Shown here: one piece after another, positions 4,427 through 11,415 of the stretch | Layout: every line of letters begins with the position of its first letter | Position numbering within the stretch: position 1 is the stretch's first letter | From: an uncultured Clostridium sp. | GTDB lineage: Bacteria > Bacillota > Clostridia > Lachnospirales > Lachnospiraceae | Direction: 5' to 3' | DNA: 14,071 nucleotides | Assembly: GCA_900551135.1 (NCBI GenBank) | Contig: URUX01000051.1 | Span: 1-14,071, forward strand | Position numbers and translations under genes: made by a program | The notes under the pieces: model-generated | What the model was told of the DNA's origin: nothing | The model's database searches: none | What the model saw: only the letters and a program-made list of their open reading frames with translations

Positions 4427-6364
4427 ATGTCAAAAAATTATCCAAATCTTTATTCTTATGGAAAAATTGGAAAATTATCATTAAAAAATCGAATTGTAAT
4501 GAGTCCAATGGGAACATTTTCGGAAAACCATGATGGCTCTGTGTCTTCCAATCAGCTGGAGTATTTCAGAGCAAGAGCCCGTGGCGGTGTTGGAATGGTT
4601 ATAACCGAGGTTCAGTATGTGACAAATAAGACAGATCCATGGATTAATTATATTACAACGGCGGATACAGATGAGCAGATGAAAGGATGGTCAACCTTAG
4701 TGGAAGCTATCCATGCTGAAGGTGCAAAATGCTGTATCCAGCTTGGATGTGGGCTTGGACGAAATGCATTTCCATTTTCAAATGATCAGATGGTATCAGC
4801 ATCGGAAGTCCCTTCTTTTTATTTTCCAGATCGCTTATGCCGCGCATTTACAGTAGATGAAATCCATGATATAGTAGGGTGTTTTACTCGCGCGGCAGCA
4901 CGTGCAAAATTGGCAGAAGCAGATGCAGTTGAGATTCATGCTCATGCAGGTTATATTCTGGATCAGTTTATTACGCCAATCTGGAACAAAAGAACCGATG
5001 AGTATGGTGGATCTTTTGAAAACAGGATGCGTATTGTTAAGGAAATATATGAAGGAATCCGTTCCCAGGTTGGGCCGGATATGCCAATATTAATGCGCGT
5101 TGCAGCTTGTCATGATTTTGCTGGAGGACGCACACTGGAAGAATCTATTGAAGTAGTAAATTATATGAAAAATCTAGGAGTCGATGCGTTTGATATTGAT
5201 GTTGGAGCCTATGAAGACAAGCAATGGGTATGTCCTTCTATTTATCAAGGAGATTCCAGTATGGCAGATTATGCAGGAAAGATAAAAGAAGCGTGTGATG
5301 TAATCGTGCTGAATTCTGGAACCCATACTCCCGCATCAGCGGAAGCAGCAATTGCAGAGGGGAAAATCGATTTTGCAATGTTTGGCCGTCCTTTAATTGC
5401 TGATCCAGATATGCCAAACAAAATTCTTGAAGGAAAAGAAGAGGATGTTAGACCCTGCCTGTTCTGTAATCAGATTTGTGTTGGAAGATTATATCAAAAC
5501 AGGGCAATTAGCTGTGCAATAAATGCGCAGGCAGTACATGAAAAAGAGTATCCTCTTACCTTAACCCAGAATCCGAAAAACATTGCAGTAGTTGGCGGAG
5601 GTCCTGGTGGACTTGAAGCGGCCCGTGTGGCAGCTGCACAGGGACATAGAGTTACGCTGTTTGAAAAATCAAATGAACTAGGAGGACAGTTAATCGCAGC
5701 GTCGAAACCTTCTTTCAAAAAGCATTTAAAAGAATTTATCGAATATGAGAAAAGACAAATAGAAAAAGCAGGAGTTTGTGTGGTATTAAAGAAAGAAATA
5801 ACTCCAGATTCAACAGAATTGGAAGCATTTGACCGTATTATTCTTGCACTTGGAGCAGTTCCCCATATTCCTTGTATTAATGGAATTGAAGGCGAAAATG
5901 TAATAGAGGTATGTCAGGCCCATCTTCATCCTGAATTAATAAAAGGCGACAAAATTGTCGTAGCTGGCGGAGGCGTAAGCGGCTGTGAGTGTGCGTTGGA
6001 ACTTGCAATGGAAGGAAAAGATGTTACAATCGTAGAAATGATGGATGAACTTTGTCCGACAGCCATATTGGACAATCGCAATCCGCTGTTGTTCCGTCTT
6101 CGCGATAATCATGTTAAGCAGCAAACTTCTTCGAAAATCCTGGAGATTACAAAAGAAGGAGTTGTTGTAGAAAATTCAAATGGCATTATAACTATTTCTG
6201 CCGATACGGTAATTGCTGCTTTTGGTATGAAACCAAATAATAAGAGTATTGATGAAATCTGCAGAAAATACCCTACTACTGCAGTAGTAGGAGATTGCAT
6301 CAATGTTGGGCAGATTGGAGAAGCGGTTCGCGGAGGATTTTTTGCAGCTTGGAGTATTCATTAG
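4427..6364 (+). CDS. FMN/4Fe-4S/FAD-containing NAD(P)H:flavin oxidoreductase (dienoyl-CoA / enoate reductase group)
   Basis: The 645-residue start at ATG 4427 is chosen for AAAGGA (4412-4417), 9 nt upstream; in-frame ATGs at 4403, 4409, 4418 and 4421 are alternatives. Residues about 1-335 form an old-yellow-enzyme FMN TIM barrel: LKNRIVMSPMGT near the start, VEIHAHAGY (His171, His173, Tyr176), and NKRTDEYGGSFENR. A 4Fe-4S cluster is held by Cys344, Cys347, Cys351 and Cys363 (C-x2-C-x3-C-x11-C). From about 385 come an FAD dinucleotide site (VVGGGPGGLEAA), an NAD(P) site (VVAGGGVSGCECA, about 511-523) and a closing VVGD. This layout is shared by E. coli FadH, clostridial enoate reductases and the bile-acid enzymes BaiCD and BaiH, which pass electrons from NAD(P)H through FAD and the cluster to FMN and reduce an activated C=C bond. 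Tyr176 aligns with FadH Tyr166. The position of FadH His252 seems to be Tyr262 (DVGAYED), as in enoate-type members. The substrate is unknown. It is probably cytoplasmic and controlled by the divergent PucR-type gene. Confidence 0.88.
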   Translation: MSKNYPNLYSYGKIGKLSLKNRIVMSPMGTFSENHDGSVSSNQLEYFRARARGGVGMVITEVQYVTNKTDPWINYITTADTDEQMKGWSTLVEAIHAEGAKCCIQLGCGLGRNAFPFSNDQMVSASEVPSFYFPDRLCRAFTVDEIHDIVGCFTRAAARAKLAEADAVEIHAHAGYILDQFITPIWNKRTDEYGGSFENRMRIVKEIYEGIRSQVGPDMPILMRVAACHDFAGGRTLEESIEVVNYMKNLGVDAFDIDVGAYEDKQWVCPSIYQGDSSMADYAGKIKEACDVIVLNSGTHTPASAEAAIAEGKIDFAMFGRPLIADPDMPNKILEGKEEDVRPCLFCNQICVGRLYQNRAISCAINAQAVHEKEYPLTLTQNPKNIAVVGGGPGGLEAARVAAAQGHRVTLFEKSNELGGQLIAASKPSFKKHLKEFIEYEKRQIEKAGVCVVLKKEITPDSTELEAFDRIILALGAVPHIPCINGIEGENVIEVCQAHLHPELIKGDKIVVAGGGVSGCECALELAMEGKDVTIVEMMDELCPTAILDNRNPLLFRLRDNHVKQQTSSKILEITKEGVVVENSNGIITISADTVIAAFGMKPNNKSIDEICRKYPTTAVVGDCINVGQIGEAVRGGFFAAWSIH

Positions 6365-6413
6365 ATAAAATTTTATAAAAAATTTGGAGCAAATCAGTAT
6401 TTTGAGTGAGGAG

Positions 6414-6436
6414 GGGCTGCTAGTTCATAGCAGCCC
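6414..6436. terminator. perfect hairpin between convergent genes, overlapping the thrH stop
   Basis: GGGCTGCTA (6414-6422) and TAGCAGCCC (6428-6436) form a perfect 9-bp GC-rich stem with a 5-nt GTTCA loop. The thrH stop codon (6420-6422) lies in one arm. No good T-run follows on either strand, so this is not a classic rho-independent terminator. It may still limit read-through between the reductase and thrH or protect RNA 3' ends. Confidence 0.45.
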
Positions 6437-7022
6437 GGATTCCACTCATTAACTCTTCAAAAGTCTCAAAGGCAGGAAGGTCTGGATTATCCGCTTTAAT
6501 TTTATCGGTAGAGCGGAATAAAAATCCGGCTTTTCCTGCTCTTATCATATCCAAATCGTTGTAGCTGTCTCCAGCGGCAATGGTTTCAAAGCCAATGGAC
6601 TGGAGAGCCTTTACGGTACTTAATTTGGAATGTTCAATCCGCATCTGGTATCCGGTAATGGTTCCATTTTCAGCAATATTTAACGAGTTGCAGAAAATAG
6701 TAGGGCGTCCCAGTTTTTCCATTAAAGGCGCAGCAAACTGAGTAAAGGTATCGCTGATAATGATAACTTGAGAGAAGGAGCGCAGTTCATCTAAAAATTC
6801 TTTAGCGCCTGGAAGAGGATCAATGGAGGCAATTACCTTCTGGATTTCCTGGATGCCCAAACCGTGTTCCTTTAAGATACTCAGCCGCCAGGTCATCAGT
6901 TTATCGTAGTCTGGTTCGTCTCTGGTAGTCCTTTTTAACTCCGGAATCCCGCTGGCCTCGGCAAAGGCAATCCAAATCTCAGGAACTAATACGCCTTCTA
7001 AATCCAAACAAGTAATATACAT
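6420..7022 (-). CDS. thrH: ThrH-type phosphoserine phosphatase / homoserine phosphotransferase
   Basis: This 200-residue HAD-superfamily protein is close in length and sequence pattern to Pseudomonas ThrH. That enzyme removes phosphate from phosphoserine (the last step of serine synthesis) and can move it to homoserine (a threonine precursor). Motif I is CLDLEGVLVPEIW, with nucleophile Asp7 and the ThrH-typical Glu9 in place of the second Asp. Motif II is IIISDTF (Ser90), the motif III Lys is in HSKLSTVK, and motif IV is AGDSYND (Asp152, Asp156). The phrases WIAFAEASGI and TTRDEPDYD are also ThrH-like. It has its own promoter on the minus strand and an AGGG-type ribosome-binding site. It converges on the reductase gene with only a hairpin between. 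The family assignment is firm; whether it acts as the main phosphoserine phosphatase here is inferred. Confidence 0.9.
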   Translation of the reverse strand: MYITCLDLEGVLVPEIWIAFAEASGIPELKRTTRDEPDYDKLMTWRLSILKEHGLGIQEIQKVIASIDPLPGAKEFLDELRSFSQVIIISDTFTQFAAPLMEKLGRPTIFCNSLNIAENGTITGYQMRIEHSKLSTVKALQSIGFETIAAGDSYNDLDMIRAGKAGFLFRSTDKIKADNPDLPAFETFEELMSGIRAAMN

Positions 7023-7048
7023 GAAAACACCCTCTTTTCTTTTTATGA

Positions 7049-7076
7049 TTGTTTCAAATAGATACTATGTTATATT
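7049..7076 (+). promoter_or_regulatory. possible promoter for the MFS transporter
   Basis: TTGTTT (7049-7054) and TATATT (7071-7076) with a 16-bp spacer give a moderate plus-strand promoter, about 150 nt before the transporter start. It overlaps the thrH promoter on the other strand, so the two may compete. The rest of 7023-7225 shows nothing else I can name. Confidence 0.35.
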
Positions 7077-7102
7077 CTATAGGGCTTTCAAAGAATGGTC
7101 AA
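7074..7102 (-). promoter_or_regulatory. promoter for thrH
   Basis: On the minus strand, TTGACC (7097-7102) and TAGAAT (7074-7079) are separated by 17 bp, both one mismatch from consensus or close to it. Transcription would start about 45 nt before the thrH ATG. No operator-like repeat is evident. Confidence 0.6.
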
Positions 7103-7225
7103 GAAATTTTTATATCCGGAGGGATGCGATACTGCAAAATCCAAATTTATGCTGGACATTCTGCAAAAGGGACGGTATAGTAGAACGGATGAAGAATGAT
7201 ATGATAACAGGACAGGTGAAAGAAA

Positions 7226-8398
7226 ATGTTTTTACTGGCAATTATTTACATGGCGTTTATCAGTCTGGGGCTTCCCGATGCAATGCTGGGCTCAGCCTGG
7301 CCGGATATGCATGGGAAACTGGGGGTACCCCTTTCCTATGCGGGCGTTATTTCCATGATTATTTCCATTGGAACGATTGTTTCCAGTCTTTTAAGCGACA
7401 GATTAAGCAGAAAATTTGGAACCGGTCGGGTAACGGCCTGCAGTGTTGCATTGACAGCCGCAGCCCTTCTGGGATTTTCCGCAGCCCCTTCTTTTGGAGT
7501 TCTGTGTATCCTGGCAGTTCCTTACGGATTAGGAGCAGGGGCAGTAGATGCCGCTTTAAATAATTATGCGGCCCTTTATTTTAAAGCAAGTCATATGAGC
7601 TGGCTCCACTGCTGCTGGGGAATTGGCGCTTCCCTGGGTCCTTATATTATGGGGCTGTGCCTGACCGGAGGATTTTCCTGGAACAGAGGTTATTAGATTG
7701 TGGGAATGCTTCAGGTGCTGTTAACGGCTGTTTTATTTGCATCCCTGTCTCAGTGGAAGGAAAAGAGACGGGAAGAAGAGGGACAGAAGTCCGTCCAGGG
7801 AAATGGTTCCCTTTCCCCGAAACAGCTGTTTGGCATTCCAGGAGTAAAGGCCCAGATGGCTGCATTTTTTTCTTACTGCGCCCTGGAGCAGACTGCAGGA
7901 TTGTGGGCATCCAGCTATCTGGTAATGGAACGGGGGTTATCAGAAGAGGTTGCTGCAAAATGGGCCTCTCTGTTTTATTTAGGAATCACAGCAGGAAGAT
8001 TTTTAAGCGGTTTTCTGGCAATGAGGCTGAATGACAGACAGATGATACGGCTGGGACAGGCTGCAGGAGCAGTTGGAGCTGTTCTGGTGATGCTGCCTTT
8101 CGGTCCGTGGGCAGCGTATACAGGTCTGATTACCATTGGCCTTGGCTGTGCGCCTGTGTATCCCAGCCTGATGCATGGAACACCGATTAATTTCGGCTGG
8201 GAGTTATCTCAGGCCATAGTGGGGCTGCAGATGGCTTTTGCATATCTGGGAAACACGCTGATGCCGCCGTTATTTGGTTTGATTGCCCAGCATATTTCCA
8301 TTGGCTGGTATCCGGTTTATCTGCTGATTCTGATGGCAGCTATGTTTATATCCTCCGAGTGTTTAAACCGGAGGACATCCGGAAAACAGGCAGTTTAG
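7226..8398 (+). pseudogene. MFS transporter interrupted by one in-frame TAG
   Basis: The reading frame from ATG 7226 (AGGTG at 7213-7217) encodes a major facilitator superfamily protein of about 389 residues, but codon 157 is TAG (7694-7696). The halves are in the same frame: 7226-7693 ends ...GGFSWNRGY and the sequence resumes IVGMLQVLLTAVLF, so no base has been lost. The first half has the MFS cytoplasmic loop (SDRLSRKFGTGRV, about 53-65) between helices 2 and 3 and about five to six hydrophobic segments. The second half has about six, with a central hydrophilic loop (SQWKEKRREEEGQKS). The substrate is unknown. The gene is probably inactivated by a recent nonsense mutation. A sequencing error, suppression, or restart at GTG 7700 (AGAGG at 7685-7689) are alternatives. 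No other decay is seen. It converges with the hydrolase gene, with 22 bp between them. Confidence 0.8.
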
Positions 8399-8420
8399 GG
8401 AGAAAATACGGACAGAAGTC

Positions 8421-9428
8421 TTAATCGCCAGGAGTGTAGTCATTGCAGGGCTCCTGGGACCAGAACAGGTTTTCTCCGTCAGAGGTGACGGTAATGGTTC
8501 CCTGTATGTCCGTCCGGTATACAGGAATTTCCATCGATTCCAGCCGTTCCATGACGGAATCATGGGGATGGCCGTAAGAGTTCCCCTGGCCGCAGCTGAT
8601 AATGGTATATTCCGGAATGGCATTTTCCAACAGGGTCCAGGAAGAAGAACTGCCGCTTCCGTGGTGTCCGGCTACATAGACATCGCTTAACAGAAACCGT
8701 CCCCATGACTGGCAGATGTCTTCTTCTTCCTCGTGCTCTGCATCTCCGGTTAACAGAAAACTGGTATTTCCATAGGTAATCCGAATTGCCAGAGAGTTGT
8801 TATTTCCGCTGTCAGGATCAATGACAGAAGGGCCAAGGACTGTAAACGAGGCCTGTCCCAGTTCAAAGGTATCTCCGACAGCCGGATGAATGGGTGTCAG
8901 GGATTTTTCTGCCAGTACGTTTTGATAGGATTTGAAAATGGCGCTTTTGGCGCGGTAGTCTGGCGCCAGTACCTGAGTTACAGGAAAATGGTTTAAGACA
9001 CCGACAATGCCGTTTAAATGATCTGCATCATAGTGAGAAATGGTAACGTAATCCAGTTGTTCCAAACCTTCCTGTTCCAGATAACTTACCACAAAAGATG
9101 AGGCATTTCGATCTCCGCCGTCATACAGCATGGTCTGGCCATCGGATTCAATAAACACAGATAATCCCTGTCCCACATCTAATACGGTCATGCGGAAAGG
9201 AGCTTCTTCTGCTCCTTCCGGGGAAACCGCAGATTCGGCTGGAAGGACAGAGGTTAAATCAATATCAAATAAAATACCGACTGCAAACAAAAAGGCAAAC
9301 AGCAGAAGCGGAAAAGCAGAGAGAGGGATGTGCATGTGGAAATCCCGGATTCTGCCTGCGCGCTGTCTGCCGTTTCTTTTTTTTACAGGCCGTTTTCTTC
9401 TGTTTGTTGAGGAGTAATTCAGTTTCAT
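8421..9428 (-). CDS. membrane-anchored ComEC/Rec2-type metallo-beta-lactamase-fold hydrolase
   Basis: This 335-residue protein has a very basic N-terminal tail (1-30), one hydrophobic segment (about 33-56) and then an extracytoplasmic metallo-beta-lactamase domain (about 78-325). The metal motif is SHYDADH (His132, Asp134, Asp136, His137). LDVGQG, LLTGDA (Asp229) and GHHGS (254-258) are also present, the set found in the C-terminal domain of competence protein ComEC. Unlike ComEC it lacks the competence membrane domain, so it is a free-standing anchored hydrolase, as often seen in Clostridia. Possible substrates are nucleic acids, cyclic nucleotides or cell-wall compounds; none can be chosen from sequence. 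ATG 9428 has only a weak ribosome-binding site. Met32 is an alternative start that would still keep the membrane anchor. Confidence 0.85.
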   Translation of the reverse strand: MKLNYSSTNRRKRPVKKRNGRQRAGRIRDFHMHIPLSAFPLLLFAFLFAVGILFDIDLTSVLPAESAVSPEGAEEAPFRMTVLDVGQGLSVFIESDGQTMLYDGGDRNASSFVVSYLEQEGLEQLDYVTISHYDADHLNGIVGVLNHFPVTQVLAPDYRAKSAIFKSYQNVLAEKSLTPIHPAVGDTFELGQASFTVLGPSVIDPDSGNNNSLAIRITYGNTSFLLTGDAEHEEEEDICQSWGRFLLSDVYVAGHHGSGSSSSWTLLENAIPEYTIISCGQGNSYGHPHDSVMERLESMEIPVYRTDIQGTITVTSDGENLFWSQEPCNDYTPGD

Positions 9429-9449
9429 GTTGGTCAGCTTCTTTCTGAG

Positions 9450-9479
9450 TTAATAAAATTTTCCCTCTTAGTGTATCAA
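9450..9479 (-). promoter_or_regulatory. promoter for the ComEC-type hydrolase
   Basis: On the minus strand, TTGATA (9474-9479) and TATTAA (9450-9455) lie 18 bp apart, about 20 bp before the start codon. The -35 follows directly on the asnB terminator, so this gene appears to have its own promoter rather than being read from asnB. Confidence 0.45.
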
Positions 9480-9483
9480 AAGA

Positions 9484-9519
9484 GAGGCCTGCTGTAAACC
9501 GGATTTCCAGTCAGGCCTC
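9484..9519 (-). terminator. probable asnB terminator
   Basis: GAGGCCTG (9484-9491) and CAGGCCTC (9512-9519) form an 8-bp stem. In minus-strand RNA an inner stem (ACUGG with CCGGU around AAAU) extends it, while the plus-strand version has a mismatch. The stem is followed on the minus strand by the modest T-rich TCTTTTGA. It lies 12 bp after the asnB stop codon. Confidence 0.6.
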
Positions 9520-9531
9520 CCGATGAATGTA

Positions 9532-11391
9532 TCAAAACTGGATTTCCGGTTTGTAGTAAGCCAGCCAGAAATTAATTTGAATCACATATGCCATCATCTG
9601 AGGCGCTGCCATCAGCTGGCCATACCAGGGCTTTCCGTAGTCCGATGGACTGGATAAAAAGAGTCTGGTTTTGTTTCGGTCGATAAAAGGAAGAACCGGA
9701 GAAGAAGAATCTTCCAGAATTTCAGTTAGCCGCTGCGACAGAAGCTGTTCATAGGCTTTGTCATAAGTTTTGGGGTAAGGAGATTTTTTGCGGAACAGCA
9801 CTTCGTCTGGCAGCAGTCCCCGTCCTGCCTGGCGCAGCAGATTTTTGACGATTCCGCCGCCTGCTTTCATTTCCCAGGGGACGTTCCATAGATATTCCAT
9901 AATCCGGTGATCCGCAAAAGGCACCCGCGCCGTCAGGCCGCAGACTTCGCTGGTTCGGTTCATGCGATCCAGAAGAGTCTGCATAAACCATACCAGATTC
10001 AGATAAGAAATTTCTCTTCTGCGGGCTTCGGTGGGGCGTTCTCCGTCCAGACGGGGAACCTGGGAGAGAGAGGTTTCATATTGTTTCTGAACATATTCTG
10101 CCATGTGAAGTTCTGCCAGAAAAGAATCAGACAGAAGTACCTGGCGGGCCTTTAAATCCATGGTCCATGGGAACGTATGGCTGCAAAGGCAGACATCCTT
10201 GTGAAACCAGGGATAACCTCCAAAGATTTCATCGGCACATTCTCCTGTTAAGGCGGCTGAAAAATCCGGAGCCACCTGAGAGCAGAAGTACAGCAGGGAG
10301 GAATCTACATCTGCCATGGCAGGAAGGTTATGGGCCAGAACAGAGGCTTCCAACAGATCAAACTGGGATTTTGCGGTACATTCCAGGAAGTGGTGATCCG
10401 ACTGCAGGTAATCTGCCATGATTTCCACAAAAGGACGATCCTGGGAAGGCTGGAATTCACTGGCCTGAAAGTTTTTGTCATTTCCTGTAAAATCAAAAGA
10501 AAAAGTTGTGAGCTGCCGGTTTTTCTTCTTTAATTCTCTGGCGCAGATGGCAGATACCAAGGAGGAATCTACACCGCCGGATAAAAAGGAGCAGGCAGAA
10601 GAACCGCAGTTAAGCTGGCGCTTTACAGAATCCAGAATGAGGAAGGAAGTTTTTTCGATGGTTTTTTCGTAACTGTCTTCATGAGGGTGGCTTTGCAGTT
10701 CCCAATAAGAGCAAAGAGAAAGCCCTTCCGGTGAATACAAAAGAAAACTGGCCGGAAGCACCTCATAAATATCCTGAAACACGCCGCTTCCTCTGGTTTT
10801 TGCAGGCCCCAGACTGAAGACTTCGTTGAGACCGTTCTGATCCAGTATGGGCTTTATGTGATCCCAGGCAAATAACCCTTTTAATTGAGAAGAAAAAAAC
10901 AGGGTGCCGTCTTTTACACAATAAAACAGAGGCCTGGTTCCGGCGCGATCCCGGTATAACAGGATGCGGTTTTTTGCAGTATCCACTATGGCAAAGGCAA
11001 AAGCGCCATTTAGCTTTTTCACAAAAGAAGGGCCAAATGCCAGATAGGCGGCAAGGACAATTTCCTCATCTTCTCCGTAATCCAGAGTATGCCCCAGAGA
11101 GGTTAACTCTGCTGTTAGTTCAGACGCATTATATAGTTCCCCATCCCAGGCAATGCCAAAGGTATGGCCGCAGTCTTTTTTCTGGAAGGGAAGAGGAAGG
11201 GAGGAGACAGACGGGATAGATGACTGTATCAGCCCGAACCGTCCGGTAAGAAAAGAATGAAATTTAACTGGTCTGGGATTTAATTTAGGCAGCTGAAAGG
11301 CCTGATTTATGGAATCCAGGGCAGGAAGACAGGTGCTTTTATCAAAAAAGGCATTCGGATCAGAATGAAAAAAACCGGCGATTTTACTCAT
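9532..11391 (-). CDS. asnB: asparagine synthetase (AsnB-like) lacking the Cys2 nucleophile
   Basis: This 619-residue protein has the two-domain AsnB layout. The N-terminal glutaminase-like domain (1 to about 215) includes Arg51 (GRFGLIQ) and DGELYN (83-88, where AsnB usually has NGEIYN). The C-terminal synthetase domain has the PP-loop SGGVDSS (271-277), GECADEIFGGY (383-393) and RVPFADHR, which activate aspartate with ATP. The striking point is the start: the protein reads MSKIAGFF, not MCGIAGF. Cys2, which must be exposed after Met removal to attack glutamine, is Ser. AAAGGAG lies 7 nt before the ATG, so the start is secure and no upstream Cys start exists. The enzyme may use free ammonia, take ammonia from a partner, or make another amide. 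It is 24 bp behind a transporter gene on the same strand and probably in its operon. Confidence 0.9.
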   Translation of the reverse strand: MSKIAGFFHSDPNAFFDKSTCLPALDSINQAFQLPKLNPRPVKFHSFLTGRFGLIQSSIPSVSSLPLPFQKKDCGHTFGIAWDGELYNASELTAELTSLGHTLDYGEDEEIVLAAYLAFGPSFVKKLNGAFAFAIVDTAKNRILLYRDRAGTRPLFYCVKDGTLFFSSQLKGLFAWDHIKPILDQNGLNEVFSLGPAKTRGSGVFQDIYEVLPASFLLYSPEGLSLCSYWELQSHPHEDSYEKTIEKTSFLILDSVKRQLNCGSSACSFLSGGVDSSLVSAICARELKKKNRQLTTFSFDFTGNDKNFQASEFQPSQDRPFVEIMADYLQSDHHFLECTAKSQFDLLEASVLAHNLPAMADVDSSLLYFCSQVAPDFSAALTGECADEIFGGYPWFHKDVCLCSHTFPWTMDLKARQVLLSDSFLAELHMAEYVQKQYETSLSQVPRLDGERPTEARRREISYLNLVWFMQTLLDRMNRTSEVCGLTARVPFADHRIMEYLWNVPWEMKAGGGIVKNLLRQAGRGLLPDEVLFRKKSPYPKTYDKAYEQLLSQRLTEILEDSSSPVLPFIDRNKTRLFLSSPSDYGKPWYGQLMAAPQMMAYVIQINFWLAYYKPEIQF

Positions 11392-11415
11392 AACAGACTC
11401 CTTTCCATTGGAAAA

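Noticed and set aside
4427..6364. Assignment of the reductase as the bilirubin reductase BilR or as BaiCD/BaiH
   Set aside because: The overall fold is shared, but the active-site stretch reads HAHAGY and no other bile-acid or bilirubin genes are nearby, so a specific substrate is not supported.
7021..7563. Plus-strand 180-codon frame overlapping the MFS start
   Set aside because: It is out of frame with the MFS gene, rich in Cys, Arg and Phe without domain character, and begins inside the thrH start and promoter region.
7694..7696. Pyrrolysine or other recoding of the MFS amber codon
   Set aside because: Nothing in the window suggests a recoding system, the site is in an ordinary transporter loop, and simple nonsense mutation explains it.
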